Origin: Pseudomonas sp. GV085
Lineage (GTDB): Bacteria; Pseudomonadota; Gammaproteobacteria; Pseudomonadales; Pseudomonadaceae
Length of the DNA: 64,000 bases
Assembly: GCF_003050925.1 (NCBI RefSeq)
Contig: NZ_QAOV01000001.1
Location: 434,001 to 498,000 of the forward strand
Reading direction: 5' to 3'
Part shown: in pieces, positions 43,626-53,564 of the stretch
Position numbering within the stretch: position 1 is the first letter of the stretch
Layout of the letters: every line of letters begins with the position of its first letter
The notes under the pieces: model-generated
Database searches by the model: none
Told to the model about the DNA's origin: nothing
What the model saw: the letters and a program-made list of their open reading frames with translations, nothing else
Position numbers and translations under genes: made by a program

Positions 43626-45598
43626 TCTGCTATCCCCTCTTCATCCTCTGACGGCTCCCCAATGGGGGCTGAACCGACTTTCATGATCAGGTCGCGATTC
43701 AGATCTGCTGGTCGGAATATCATTTCGAATTCCGGGCCAGTCGCCATAACGCTAAGACGCCCATGATCACCGTCCACAATCTGTACAAACTCATTTAAGT
43801 CGAGTCGGAAATCGCTCCTCTCATCGATACCTCTCTTGGCTGCCCGGATTAAATCAAAGTCATATTCCGAGTGAGCCTTGAAGGGATTGCGGCCATGAAG
43901 GTCATAGGCGGCTTGGAGGGTAAGTCTGTATCCCTGCTCATTGTCGAAACCATCGGGATTCCCGCGCAGATGGATTTCCTTTCCTACCTGCTGCAGTTTC
44001 CAGCATCGTGAATGAGATGAAGGTAAGTCGGGAACATCAGGCTTGAGGGTCCTTTTCTTCTCCTTTTCGAGGTCGCCCATTTCCTTACCCGGTGCAGGTT
44101 TGGGCGATGCCTCCGGAGATGGGAGGGGCAGCAACTCTGCCAGCAGGCTGTGATCCGGCTTGCCTTCGTCACTAGATAATTTGCCAACTAGCCTATGTGC
44201 GCTATCGCGAACGAAAGGAATAAGCCTGTTTGCCTCGCGATACTGCTGTTCCTTGAACTTGTCGCGGCTGGCCTTCCAGTCTGTATGCGCAGGGCACTCA
44301 GCCTTTCCTAGTGTTTCAGCAACAACATTTGCCGACGCGCAGATGAGGGCTATGTGGTCTGGCGTTTTCTTGCGAGTGGGATGATTGGGGATGAGCAGCC
44401 CGTCCCTTACAAATATGGGGTAATGACGTCCAGTTTTCTTCCTGAGAAGAACATCGAAGTAGCCTGTTTCGGGGGTACCCTTCGACGGCTGTATGACCAT
44501 GGGCACCTTGAAATGCACCACACATCCTTGATCGAGGGCAGCTTCTATTTCTTGCGGTGGGAGATCGGTGATGTAACTGGACCAGTCGTAGTCTGGCGCA
44601 CCATAGTCTGCGGTATGTTCGACATTTACCCTCATCGCTCCAAACTGCTCCAGACCTAGCAAACTACCAGCTAGATAGATGGAGTCCTGAAATTCATCAT
44701 CGTCCGGAGCTGCACTCTTCATCTCACTGAGACTGCCTGCGTCAAATCGAGCAAACTGGTCGGTTCCGTAATCCCTGAGCTCGATGACCAGATCCCCAGA
44801 GAGGATGGGGATGAAGTACTCACGCGCGATCACAGCGGCCAATCTCTCGAATGTCAGATGCTCTTCGTAAATCCAAGGAATGACCAATCCCAGGCCTGGC
44901 TCGTTGTCGCGACTCAGTCTGAAGTCGTATTTCAAGCGTTTCGTGATGGAGTTATCGGTATACGGAGTCTGGAGGCCATTGAAATCATCGCTAAACCAAC
45001 CATCCGGAGTGTACATCGTCCCGTTGACATCATGATGGCGAAGGATCGCCTGCCCCATTAGGTGTAGTCTCGGCTCGGAGGCTCGACGAGTAACCGCATA
45101 GAAGGACCGGACTCGGCTAGAGCGGGGAATTACGATCTTGCCGACGCCCCAGCTACCACGTTCACCTGGCCTCTTGTTGGAGACTCCTTCGGCACGGAAG
45201 AAATGATAAAAATTGCCCCCGGTTTTCGGGTCAGCAGAATCAATTTTCCCTTCAAGTCCTTTCGTACCGAAGTCCTCGATAGTGAGATAGGCACAATCCT
45301 CCACTCCCCAGTTCGGAAGATTATTGAGGCGAATCTCCTTTGCAGAGAAGTGAGCCTGCACCTGCTTTGGGAACCAGAATTTGGCCGACTCTGCCGATAG
45401 GCGGCCCAATGAAAAGACGACTCTTACTGGATCTTCACCAATACGTGCATCCAAGGAGTTCTGGATTGTCTCGCGAACCAATGCGTGATCGATTCCATCA
45501 ATCGACTGATCCTGGAAAAACTCCTCCTGCATAGGGTCGCGGGCCTTGGCCCCAGGCGGCTTTTCCAAAAAACTCCACTGCGGTTGATGATCGGTCAT
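43622..45598 (-). CDS. GHKL (MutL/MORC-like) ATPase of a restriction-like module
   Basis: The 658-residue protein has Bergerat-fold motifs: N-box VRETIQNSLDAR (E43 to N47), G1 box EDFGTKGLEG (108-117) and G2 box GSWGVGKIVI (148-157). The long C-terminal part is unassigned. It differs clearly from the GHKL protein at 32798-34318 in motifs and length, so the window holds two separate GHKL systems. Vsr and a C5 methyltransferase nearby fit the MutL-homologue restriction systems proposed from genome comparison. Confidence 0.82.
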   Translation of the reverse strand: MTDHQPQWSFLEKPPGAKARDPMQEEFFQDQSIDGIDHALVRETIQNSLDARIGEDPVRVVFSLGRLSAESAKFWFPKQVQAHFSAKEIRLNNLPNWGVEDCAYLTIEDFGTKGLEGKIDSADPKTGGNFYHFFRAEGVSNKRPGERGSWGVGKIVIPRSSRVRSFYAVTRRASEPRLHLMGQAILRHHDVNGTMYTPDGWFSDDFNGLQTPYTDNSITKRLKYDFRLSRDNEPGLGLVIPWIYEEHLTFERLAAVIAREYFIPILSGDLVIELRDYGTDQFARFDAGSLSEMKSAAPDDDEFQDSIYLAGSLLGLEQFGAMRVNVEHTADYGAPDYDWSSYITDLPPQEIEAALDQGCVVHFKVPMVIQPSKGTPETGYFDVLLRKKTGRHYPIFVRDGLLIPNHPTRKKTPDHIALICASANVVAETLGKAECPAHTDWKASRDKFKEQQYREANRLIPFVRDSAHRLVGKLSSDEGKPDHSLLAELLPLPSPEASPKPAPGKEMGDLEKEKKRTLKPDVPDLPSSHSRCWKLQQVGKEIHLRGNPDGFDNEQGYRLTLQAAYDLHGRNPFKAHSEYDFDLIRAAKRGIDERSDFRLDLNEFVQIVDGDHGRLSVMATGPEFEMIFRPADLNRDLIMKVGSAPIGEPSEDEEGIAE

Positions 45599-45659
45599 TT
45601 TTATCTCTCTCTAAGGGCAGACTCAGTAAATCAGGTTCGATTGCTGCTGTGATCGTCGA

Positions 45660-45881
45660 CTACAGCTTGAAGTCGCCACCAGAGGCGTTTTCTGCGTCAG
45701 AGAAGCGCGCTTTGGCCTGATCCAGCTCCTTCTGTAGGGCCTTGAAGATCTTTTTTATGTCCTCATCAGTGAAACTGTAGGCATTTCGGTTGGAAAGGTT
45801 TCCGATCAGTCGAATATCGTTGAGTGAGCGATTCACTCTCTGTTCTGCCAAGCGTATGAATTTTTCTCTTTTATCCGACAT
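45660..45881 (-). CDS. Small 73-residue protein between vsr and the GHKL ATPase
   Basis: ATG 45881 gives a charged helical protein with REKFIRLAEQRVNRSLNDIR, LIGNLSNRNAYSFTDEDIKK and a short coiled-coil tail. The frame is open to 45986 but that part is AT-rich and unlikely to be coded. A protein of this kind is often seen next to such operons. Function unknown; it could bind DNA or the ATPase. Confidence 0.65.
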   Translation of the reverse strand: MSDKREKFIRLAEQRVNRSLNDIRLIGNLSNRNAYSFTDEDIKKIFKALQKELDQAKARFSDAENASGGDFKL

Positions 45882-46080
45882 GAAAACCTCAAATGTCCTA
45901 CAGATTTCAACGATTATTTTTACAACATTTATGGAATATTTAGTAAATGTTTGAAGATTGGTCAAGTTTTTTTTGCTGATCGCCACCGCGTTCAGCGGAA
46001 GGCATGGTTGCGAGCGCAGTCAGATGGTCGTAGGGAAGTAAACTGGCAGGGGGGGGAAGGAGGAGGCGCGGGGTGTTTTC

Positions 46081-46566
46081 TCACCCAAGTATCGCGGAGT
46101 CGGCAGTTTCTGAGGTTGTTCCTATCAAGAGGTCAGGCCAAGAGATGGATTTTTGATTACAATCCCTGATCGCATCCAGAATCCAGATCATTTCGGTTTC
46201 TGGCCTACGTATGCCGCATTCCCAAAGCTCGATTACCCGCCAACCAGATGCGAGTAGGTTTTCCTTGTTTCTAGCGTCTCTTGCGACGTTCTGGTCAAAT
46301 TTTCTTCGCCAGAATTCTTCATTGGTCCTAGGGATCGTCGAGTAACGGCAGCCAGGGTGTCTATGCCAGAAACAGCCATGAACAAAAATACAGACCCGAT
46401 AACGCGAGAGCACTAGGTCGGGTCTTCCAGGTAGATTCCGTTGATGCAAGCGATACCTGAAACCATACCGATGCAGCATGCGCCGGACTTTTATTTCCGG
46501 AGATGTATCGCTACCACGGATGCCAGCCATCATGCGAGACCTGACTTCTTTGCTGACTATGTCCAT
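46081..46566 (-). CDS. vsr: Very short patch repair endonuclease Vsr
   Basis: The 161-residue protein shows Vsr signatures: SRMMAGIRGSDTSPE near the N-terminus, LPGRPDLVLSRYRVCIFVHGCFWHRHPGC with the catalytic Asp of GRPDL, and ENLLASGWRVIELWECGIR. Vsr nicks at T:G mismatches that arise by deamination of 5-methylcytosine, protecting cells that carry a C5 methyltransferase. ATG 46566 has GGGAG upstream. Its start codon overlaps that of the divergent methyltransferase gene. Confidence 0.92.
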   Translation of the reverse strand: MDIVSKEVRSRMMAGIRGSDTSPEIKVRRMLHRYGFRYRLHQRNLPGRPDLVLSRYRVCIFVHGCFWHRHPGCRYSTIPRTNEEFWRRKFDQNVARDARNKENLLASGWRVIELWECGIRRPETEMIWILDAIRDCNQKSISWPDLLIGTTSETADSAILG

Positions 46567-48277
46567 GAATGACTCCCAGATAAATCTGAATCTTCCAGAA
46601 GATGTGACCCCTGAGCCTATCGGGTTTCTCAATGAGCCGATCCAGATCGTAGACCTCTTTGCCGGCCCTGGAGGGCTTGGTGAGGGTTTTACTTCATCTG
46701 GTGGAGGGGGGCGCTTCGAGATCGTTGTTTCTGCGGAAAAAGACCCAAAAGCTTGGCAAACCCTCCGGTTACGTGCGTTCTATCGACTGCTCAAAAAGCG
46801 AAGACCAGACCTGCTTTTTGAATACTACAATTTCTGCAACGATCCAAAAGCACCAGACACATTTGAGCCATCTGTTAATACAGAGTACCTGTGGGACTTG
46901 GCGGGGAAGGAAGCCAAGTGCATCACACTGGGGAGTGACCAAGGCAATACAACCCTGGATGAAGCCCTGAACGACGGACTGAACGAAAGGCGCCCGTGGG
47001 TGCTGATCGGTGGACCTCCATGTCAGGCATATTCTATTGTTGGGCGTGCGCGGAACCAGTCCAAGGTTGATTACAAGGCAGAGGAAGACCACCGACATTT
47101 CCTATACAAGGAATACCTGCGAATCATTCGGGAGAGGCAGCCCACAATGTTCGTCATGGAAAATGTAAAGGGAATTCTCTCTTCCAAGGTTAACAATGAG
47201 CGGATATTTTCGAACATTTTGAAAGACCTTTCGGACCCTGGCCAAGCTCTTCACCTAGATGGGGTGGGCAAGCAGTACCGTATCTACTCACTGGTAACTG
47301 GCAGTTCTTTTGGTCCTGGTGAGGATGTGGAAAAGATTGACCCAAAAGCCTTCATCATTAGGGCAGAGGATTATGGTATTCCCCAAGCAAGGCATCGGGT
47401 AATCCTTTTAGGTATTGCTACAGATAGTCTCCCAGCGTCGAATGATTGGGTAAAGCTGGCTTCTGAAAAATGCAAAGAGTCAAAGGTTTCAGTAGGTCAG
47501 GTGCTAAATAACCTGCCTAGACTTCGCAGTGGGCTTTCAAAAACCGAGGACAGCCAAGCAGGCTGGATTGATGTTGTTACAGAGCAGCTGGATCATCTTC
47601 AAAGCCAGACCAATCCTGTCAACGTAGAGCTATGGTCTGGGTTTCAAGATCTGTCTAGAGCCTTTGAGGGGCCAGACGTGCCGGTGAGTCCTGGTGGGAA
47701 AAGGGTAAAAAGAAAAGATGCGAAGGATGATGGCTCGACCAATAGTTCGAGCCTGGACGAGTGGTATTTAGACGAAAATTTAGACTATTGGCTGAATCAT
47801 GAGTCTCGTGGGCATATGCCGACGGATCTACGTAGATACCTATTTGCTGCTGTGTATGCAAAGCTTCATGGTTCTTCGCCTAAAGGGCATGAGGGGTTCT
47901 TCCTAAAGGGTCTGGCACCCGACCATAAGAACTGGGAAACAGGAAAGTTTAGCGATCGATTTAGAGTTCAGATTGAAGAACGGTACGCTACAACTATTAC
48001 AAGTCATATCTCCAAAGATGGACATTATTTTATTCATTACGATCCAACTCAATGCCGGAGTTTGTCTGTTAGAGAAGCTGCCCGTATCCAGACATTTCCA
48101 GATAACTATTTCTTCCAAGGCAGCAGGACCGACCAGTTTCACCAAGTTGGAAACGCAGTGCCCCCACTACTGGCGTCAAAGATCTCGAAGGTGGTGTTTG
48201 GTATCCTATTCGACAAGGTAAGGGATTACGATCAACGCTTTGCTGAAGAGGCGAAGGGTGAAGAGAGTTACGCCTAA
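46559..48277 (+). CDS. dcm: DNA (cytosine-5) methyltransferase
   Basis: The 572-residue protein has C5-methyltransferase motifs I (VDLFAGPGGLGEGF, 31-44), IV (GGPPCQAYS with catalytic Cys155), VI (FVMENVKGIL), VIII (IPQARHRVILLGI) and X (QVGNAVPPLLASKI). The spacing between motifs VIII and X holds a long target-recognition region. The start may be ATG 46559 or 46565; neither has a clear ribosome-binding site. It is the only + strand gene of the module and is head to head with vsr. The target sequence cannot be read from the protein. Confidence 0.92.
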   Translation: MSMNDSQINLNLPEDVTPEPIGFLNEPIQIVDLFAGPGGLGEGFTSSGGGGRFEIVVSAEKDPKAWQTLRLRAFYRLLKKRRPDLLFEYYNFCNDPKAPDTFEPSVNTEYLWDLAGKEAKCITLGSDQGNTTLDEALNDGLNERRPWVLIGGPPCQAYSIVGRARNQSKVDYKAEEDHRHFLYKEYLRIIRERQPTMFVMENVKGILSSKVNNERIFSNILKDLSDPGQALHLDGVGKQYRIYSLVTGSSFGPGEDVEKIDPKAFIIRAEDYGIPQARHRVILLGIATDSLPASNDWVKLASEKCKESKVSVGQVLNNLPRLRSGLSKTEDSQAGWIDVVTEQLDHLQSQTNPVNVELWSGFQDLSRAFEGPDVPVSPGGKRVKRKDAKDDGSTNSSSLDEWYLDENLDYWLNHESRGHMPTDLRRYLFAAVYAKLHGSSPKGHEGFFLKGLAPDHKNWETGKFSDRFRVQIEERYATTITSHISKDGHYFIHYDPTQCRSLSVREAARIQTFPDNYFFQGSRTDQFHQVGNAVPPLLASKISKVVFGILFDKVRDYDQRFAEEAKGEESYA

Positions 48278-48304
48278 GTTTGCTTGAAGATTTGCTGCCG
48301 AAAC

Positions 48305-48333
48305 TAAAAAGCCCCGACTAGATCGGGGCTTTT
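48305..48333. terminator. Bidirectional intrinsic terminator
   Basis: AAAAAGCCCCGA (48305-48316) pairs with TCGGGGCTTTTT (48322-48333). It lies between the convergent methyltransferase and nrdB genes and marks the right border of the accessory region. Confidence 0.9.
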
Positions 48334-48383
48334 TAGTTTTGTTATTTAAGTGGTGATTAGCAAGTCGCTAATAAACCCAGGAA

Positions 48384-49631
48384 TCAATCCCAGCTAAGCG
48401 CACCACCAGTCTGATACTCAATAACCCGCGTCTCAAAGAAATTCTTCTCTTTCTTCAAGTCCATAATCTCGCTCATCCAAGGGAACGGGTTCGTAGTCCC
48501 CGGATACTCTTCCTTCAACCCAATCTGCGACAGACGACGGTTAGCGATGAACTTGAGGTAGTCCTCCATCATCGCCGCGTTCATGCCCAACACCCCACGA
48601 GGCATAGTGTCACGTGCGTATTCGATCTCCAGCTGAGTACCTTGCAGAATCATCTGCGAAGCTTCTTCCTTCATCTCGGCATCCCACAAGTGCGGGTTTT
48701 CGATTTTGATCTGGTTGATCACGTCGATGCCGAAGTTCAGGTGCATGGATTCGTCGCGCAGGATGTATTGGAACTGCTCGGCGACGCCGGTCATTTTGTT
48801 GCGGCGGCCCATGGAGAGGATCTGGGTGAAGCCGCAGTAGAAGAAGATGCCTTCCAGAACGCAGTAGTAGGCGATCAGGTTGCGCAGCAGTTCTTTGTCG
48901 GTTTCGACGGTGCCGGTTTCGAACTTCGGATCGGAGATCGAGCGGGTGTATTTCAGGCCCCAGGTGGCTTTTTTCGCGACCGACGGGATCTCGTGGTACA
49001 TGTTGAAGATTTCGCCTTCATCCATGGCCAGCGATTCGATGCAGTACTGGTAGGCGTGGGTGTGGATCGCCTCTTCGAAGGCCTGGCGCAGGATGTACTG
49101 ACGGCATTCCGGGTTGGTGATCAGGCGGTATACGGCCAGGACCAAGTTGTTGGCAACCAGGGAGTCAGCGGTGGAGAAGAAGCCGAGGTTGCGCATGACG
49201 ATGCGGCGCTCGTCGTCGGTCAGGCCTTCCGGGTCTTTCCAGAGGGCGATGTCGGCGGTCATGTTGACTTCTTGCGGCATCCAGTGGTTTGCGCAGCCGT
49301 CCAGGTACTTCTGCCAGGCCCAGTCATATTTGAATGGCACGAGCTGGTTGAGGTCGGCGCGGCAGTTGATCATGCGCTTTTCGTCAACGGCGACACGGGC
49401 GGAGGCGCCTTCGAGTTCGGCGAGGCCTTCGGCGACGTCGAGGGAATCCAGTGCAGCTTTGGCGCGGGCAACGGCGGCGGAGTCAGAAGCGGTCACGGCG
49501 CGGGCTTCCAGGGCGGCGGCACCGCCGGCGCTGTCGAGACGGTCCATGTTGGCTTCGGTGGCGTGGCCAGCGTTGGCGCTCTTGACTGCTACTTCCGTGT
49601 CTTCTTTGTCGAATTCGTCCCAGCTCAGCAT
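48384..49631 (-). CDS. nrdB: Ribonucleotide reductase class Ia, beta subunit
   Basis: The 415-residue protein has the diiron and tyrosyl-radical pattern of R2: [49 protein letters not shown] and [16 protein letters not shown]. It supplies the radical for deoxynucleotide synthesis. It is slightly longer than E. coli NrdB owing to an Ala-rich N-terminal stretch (residues 20-75). The start ATG 49631 is MLSWDEFD. nrdA is not adjacent, unlike in P. aeruginosa, so it must be elsewhere, outside this window. Confidence 0.95.
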   Translation of the reverse strand: MLSWDEFDKEDTEVAVKSANAGHATEANMDRLDSAGGAAALEARAVTASDSAAVARAKAALDSLDVAEGLAELEGASARVAVDEKRMINCRADLNQLVPFKYDWAWQKYLDGCANHWMPQEVNMTADIALWKDPEGLTDDERRIVMRNLGFFSTADSLVANNLVLAVYRLITNPECRQYILRQAFEEAIHTHAYQYCIESLAMDEGEIFNMYHEIPSVAKKATWGLKYTRSISDPKFETGTVETDKELLRNLIAYYCVLEGIFFYCGFTQILSMGRRNKMTGVAEQFQYILRDESMHLNFGIDVINQIKIENPHLWDAEMKEEASQMILQGTQLEIEYARDTMPRGVLGMNAAMMEDYLKFIANRRLSQIGLKEEYPGTTNPFPWMSEIMDLKKEKNFFETRVIEYQTGGALSWD

Positions 49632-50118
49632 GACGTGTCGTCTCCTGCGTGAGGGCCAGTGTGCCCGTGTGAAAATGGATAGTTGGTTTTTCACACGGCC
49701 TTACTGGCCGCGTTGGATCTAAAGGAATCGTTTTTTGCAGCAGCTATGCGCAGGCATCAAACAGAATTTTGTACGGGGTTCCGAGAGCCACTGACGGGCG
49801 CAGCAAGCGTTGATCGCTTGTGCGGGGCTTCAGACTGGCTTTTCATCCCTGTAAGGGAATATTGCAGTCCCGTTTAAGGCCGCATTATAGGGAAGTTTTG
49901 CGTGCTGTGGGGCGAGGAAATGGCTCGCGGATCGGTCGACAGGGGCCGTATTTCGGTCGGAGCGAGGGTTTACAGGGCTTTGAACGACGTTGGCGGGGGA
50001 AGATTTTTTTTCCTGATTTTTTGCCCTGGAATATTTTTGCTCAAGAAATAACCAAAAAAGGCATTTTTCACTACATCTTGTGTTTCGGTGGGGTTTTCTC
50101 AGGCTCCAGACACAACTA
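49632..50118 (-). promoter_or_regulatory. Long nrdB upstream region with a possible -10 element
   Basis: No gene is supported in these roughly 490 bases. On the minus strand a TATAAT at 49884-49889 could be a -10 box, giving a leader near 240 bases; its -35 is poor. I saw no clear NrdR-box pair by eye. The far part (49990-50090) is AT-rich. Confidence 0.3.
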
Positions 50119-50138
50119 AGCCCGACCGAAGTCGGGCT
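50119..50138 (-). terminator. Small hairpin after the repeat-protein gene
   Basis: AGCCCGAC (50119-50126) pairs with GTCGGGCT (50131-50138) with a CGAA loop. It is 20 bases past the stop of the minus-strand gene at 50158 and followed by TTAGTTG on that strand. Confidence 0.6.
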
Positions 50139-50157
50139 ATGAAGTCGCGCTGGCGGA

Positions 50158-50433
50158 TCAGCTCAGGCGAGCGGCACCGATGTGGTCGGCGCCATCGGCG
50201 GCGAGGCGGGCGGCACCGGTGTGGTCAGCGCCGTCGGAAGCCAGTTTGCCGGCGCCAATGTGGTCTGCGCCATCGGCGGCGAAGGACGCGGAGCCGGTGT
50301 GGTCGTAACCGTCGGCAGCGACAGCGGCTTCAGTGGTGTAAGCGGCCGAGCCGGTGCGGTCGTAACCATCGGCGGCGAAGGTGTTGGCAGCCAGGACGGA
50401 GAGGGTCAGGGCGAGGATCAGTTGGGTTTTCAT
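50158..50433 (-). CDS. Small secreted protein of tandem ADGxDHxG repeats
   Basis: The 91-residue product has a signal peptide (MKTQLILALTLSVLAANTFA) followed by five copies of a 13-17-residue unit, AADGYDRTGSA... to AADGADHIGAARL. The last three units are 13 residues each and very similar. The regular Asp/His content suggests metal binding or a repetitive surface, but that is inference. Similar Pseudomonas proteins are loosely named phage infection proteins, from memory. No family function is known. Confidence 0.72.
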   Translation of the reverse strand: MKTQLILALTLSVLAANTFAADGYDRTGSAAYTTEAAVAADGYDHTGSASFAADGADHIGAGKLASDGADHTGAARLAADGADHIGAARLS

Positions 50434-50623
50434 GGTCGTTGCTCCAGTTTCGCAGGCGTTGTTTGTCTTGGGTTGCAGTTGATTCTACGCCTGCTATTTC
50501 GATTAAAAAGCGCAAATAAATGCTTAAAGCAATCGATATAATCGATCATTAAGGTTCGGCGCTTCATCTGCCTGATCGTGGCGGGTGGGTCGAACCTTAT
50601 TGGGGGAGGGGTGAAGCAGGGGA

Positions 50624-50887
50624 TCAGCCGTTGGAGCAACCGTTGCCCATCGCGCTGTAACGCAGGATATGCCGTTGACCGTGGGAATCTTCGTATTCCA
50701 TTTTCATCGGCACAACTTCACAAACATTCGGGGCTTCGCTCATGGAGATCACTTTGGCGATGTCCAGATTCATCGAGTAAGTGTATTCCTCGATGGGCGG
50801 TTGTTGCTGGGCGACATCAGCCGGGACCTCGCCGGCCATGGCGGTTACGCACACGCTGCTGAGGGCCAGAACCCATAAAGCTTTCAT
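50624..50887 (-). CDS. DUF2790-like small periplasmic protein
   Basis: The 87-residue protein has a signal peptide (MKALWVLALSSVCVTAMA) and a C-terminal CEVVPMKMEYEDSHGQRHILRYSAMG, typical of the Pseudomonas DUF2790 family. Two cysteines (in NVCEVV and GNGCSN) may form a disulfide. ATG 50887 has AAAGGT upstream. Function unknown. Confidence 0.8.
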   Translation of the reverse strand: MKALWVLALSSVCVTAMAGEVPADVAQQQPPIEEYTYSMNLDIAKVISMSEAPNVCEVVPMKMEYEDSHGQRHILRYSAMGNGCSNG

Positions 50888-50919
50888 TTGATATTTACCT
50901 TTTAAAGGTCGAAAGGGGG

Positions 50920-50944
50920 CACGCAATCCTTTTGGGATTGCGTG
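50920..50944 (-). other. Perfect hairpin upstream of the DUF2790-like gene
   Basis: CACGCAATCC (50920-50929) and GGATTGCGTG (50935-50944) form a perfect 10-bp stem 33 bases before the start codon of the DUF2790-like gene. It has no T tract, so it may be a leader structure or a protein-binding site. Confidence 0.5.
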
Positions 50945-51121
50945 TGGAACTTCAGTACCTGGGTGTTTGATTAACTGCCTTCGTGGGGGCTGCAACTGGG
51001 TTAATCAGGTTGCCTTGTTGGCGTGGCTGATTTTAGGTGGGCGCGCCTCGTCCATATAGCCGTGGATTTGATAAACACTTTTGACAGATCCTGTAACAAT
51101 CCCTGAATAGCCGCTTCTTTT

Positions 51122-51453
51122 GCAGGAGCGAGCTTGCTCGCGATGAGCCAGAGAGCGCCGCGGGGTGTCAGATTGGGCGCGTTATCGTTGACGACCATCG
51201 CGAGCGAGCTCGCTCCTACAGGTACCGCGGTGGTAGTGGGAGCGAGCTTGCTCGCGATGAGCCAGAGAGCGCCGCGGGGTGTCAGATTGGGCGCGTTATC
51301 GTTGACGGCCATCGCGAGCGAGCTCGCTCCTACAGGTACCGCGGTGGTTGTGGGAGCGAGCTTGCTCGCGATGAGCCAGAGAGCGCCGCGGGGTGTCAGG
51401 TTGGGCGCGTTATCGTTGACGACCATCGCGAGTAGGCTCGCTCCCACAGGTAC
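51122..51453. repeat. Three tandem REP-pair units (BIME), 114-bp period
   Basis: GAGCGAGCTTGCTCGCGATG begins at 51126, 51240 and 51354. Each unit holds a left REP, a 55-base spacer (with GCGCGTTATCGTTGACG) and an inverted right REP, then TACAGGTACCGCGGTGGT. The units differ at only a few positions, so the tandem array is recent. It lies upstream of acsA. Confidence 0.93.
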
Positions 51454-51589
51454 CGCGGCGGTAGTGGGCTTGAAGGTTTTTCATGACATTTTGTAGGGGC
51501 TTGTTACTACCATCGTCGAATGGTTCTATAGGCCCGGCCCGGCTAAAACGTGGTCATACAAAAACAACTATTCCACCGAGGTAAGAAAG

Positions 51590-53545
51590 ATGAGTGCGGC
51601 TTCCCTGTATCCCGTTCGTCCCGAGGTTCTGGCTAACACGCTGACCGACGAGGCGACCTACAAGGCGATGTACCAGCAGTCGGTCGTCAACCCCGACGGC
51701 TTCTGGCGCGAGCAAGCCAAGCGCCTCGACTGGATCAAGCCTTTCACCACGGTGAAGCAGACTTCTTTCGACGATCACCATGTCGACATCAAGTGGTTCG
51801 CCGACGGCACCCTGAACGTGTCCTACAACTGCCTGGACCGTCATCTGGCCGAGCGCGGCGATCAGGTCGCGATCATCTGGGAGGGCGATGACCCTGCCGA
51901 AAGCCGCCACATCACTTACCGCGAACTGCACGAGCAAGTGTGCAAGTTTGCCAACGCCCTGCGTGGTCAGGACGTGCACCGCGGCGACGTGGTGACTATC
52001 TATATGCCGATGATCCCCGAAGCTGTGGTCGCCATGTTGGCCTGTACCCGGATCGGCGCGATTCACTCGGTGGTGTTCGGCGGCTTCTCGCCGGAAGCCC
52101 TGGCCGGTCGCATCATCGACTGTAAATCCAAAGTGGTGATCACCGCCGACGAAGGTATTCGTGCCGGCAAGAAGATCCCGCTCAAGGCCAACGTCGATGA
52201 CGCGCTGACCAATCCGGAAACCAGCAGCATCCAGAAAGTCATCGTGTGCCAGCGCACCGGTGGCGACATCAAGTGGAACCCGCATCGCGACATCTGGTTC
52301 GAAGACCTGATGAAAGTGGCCGGCACTGTATGTGCGCCGAAAGAGATGGGCGCCGAAGAAGCGCTGTTCATCCTTTATACCTCCGGCTCCACCGGCAAGC
52401 CGAAGGGCGTGCAGCACACCACCGGCGGTTACCTGTTGTACGCGGCCATGACCCACGAGCGCGTGTTCGACTACCGCCCGGGTGAAGTCTACTGGTGCAC
52501 CGCCGACGTCGGCTGGGTCACCGGTCACAGTTATATCGTCTACGGCCCGCTGGCCAATGGCGCGACCACGCTGCTGTTCGAAGGCGTGCCGAACTATCCG
52601 GACATCACCCGGGTGTCGAAGATCGTCGACAAGCACAAGGTCAACATCCTCTACACCGCGCCGACTGCGATCCGCGCCATGATGGCCTCGGGCACCGCCG
52701 CCGTTGAAGGCGCCGATGGCAGCAGCCTGCGCTTGTTGGGTTCGGTGGGCGAGCCGATCAACCCGGAAGCCTGGGACTGGTACTACAAGAATGTCGGCAA
52801 GTCCCGTTGCCCGATCGTCGACACCTGGTGGCAGACCGAAACCGGCGGCAACATGATGAGCCCGCTGCCGGGTGCTCATGCGCTCAAGCCAGGCTCTGCG
52901 GCGCGTCCGTTCTTCGGCGTGGTGCCGGCCCTGGTGGACAACCTGGGCAACATCATCGAAGGCGAGGCCGAGGGCAATCTGGTGATTCTCGATTCGTGGC
53001 CGGGTCAGGCGCGTACGCTGTTTGGCGACCATGACCGCTTCGTCGACACTTACTTCAAGACCTTCCGTGGCATGTACTTCACCGGTGATGGCGCCCGTCG
53101 CGATGCCGATGGTTACTACTGGATCACCGGTCGCGTGGACGACGTGCTCAACGTGTCCGGCCACCGCATGGGCACCGCCGAGATCGAAAGCGCGATGGTC
53201 GCGCACCCGAAAGTCGCCGAAGCGGCGGTGGTCGGTGTGCCGCACGACATCAAGGGGCAGGGCATTTATGTGTATGTCACCCTGAAAAACGGTGAAGAGC
53301 CGAACGAGCAACTGCGCCTGGAACTGAAAAACTGGGTGCGCAAGGAGATCGGCCCGATTGCTTCGCCGGATGTGATCCAGTGGGCGCCGGGGCTGCCGAA
53401 GACTCGCTCGGGCAAGATCATGCGGCGGATTCTGCGCAAGATTGCCACGGCTGAGTACGATGGGTTGGGGGATATCTCGACCTTGGCTGATCCGAGTGTG
53501 GTGCAGCATTTGATTGATACGCACAAGACCATGAATGTCGCGTAA
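51590..53545 (+). CDS. acsA: Acetyl-CoA synthetase
   Basis: The 651-residue AMP-forming enzyme has the P-loop-like motif [19 protein letters not shown] (A3), [10 protein letters not shown] (A5), [23 protein letters not shown] (A7/A8) and TRSGKIMRR with the lysine that is acetylated in homologues. It converts acetate, CoA and ATP to acetyl-CoA. Length matches AcsA. Its ATG follows GAGGTAAGAA. A long antisense open frame over it is a GC-rich shadow. Confidence 0.97.
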   Translation: MSAASLYPVRPEVLANTLTDEATYKAMYQQSVVNPDGFWREQAKRLDWIKPFTTVKQTSFDDHHVDIKWFADGTLNVSYNCLDRHLAERGDQVAIIWEGDDPAESRHITYRELHEQVCKFANALRGQDVHRGDVVTIYMPMIPEAVVAMLACTRIGAIHSVVFGGFSPEALAGRIIDCKSKVVITADEGIRAGKKIPLKANVDDALTNPETSSIQKVIVCQRTGGDIKWNPHRDIWFEDLMKVAGTVCAPKEMGAEEALFILYTSGSTGKPKGVQHTTGGYLLYAAMTHERVFDYRPGEVYWCTADVGWVTGHSYIVYGPLANGATTLLFEGVPNYPDITRVSKIVDKHKVNILYTAPTAIRAMMASGTAAVEGADGSSLRLLGSVGEPINPEAWDWYYKNVGKSRCPIVDTWWQTETGGNMMSPLPGAHALKPGSAARPFFGVVPALVDNLGNIIEGEAEGNLVILDSWPGQARTLFGDHDRFVDTYFKTFRGMYFTGDGARRDADGYYWITGRVDDVLNVSGHRMGTAEIESAMVAHPKVAEAAVVGVPHDIKGQGIYVYVTLKNGEEPNEQLRLELKNWVRKEIGPIASPDVIQWAPGLPKTRSGKIMRRILRKIATAEYDGLGDISTLADPSVVQHLIDTHKTMNVA

Positions 53546-53564
53546 GCGGCGGATCTGAGTCATC

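Noticed and set aside
51122..51453. Possible CRISPR array because of regular repeats
   Set aside because: The spacers are identical between units and the repeats are REP palindromes. It is a tandem BIME.
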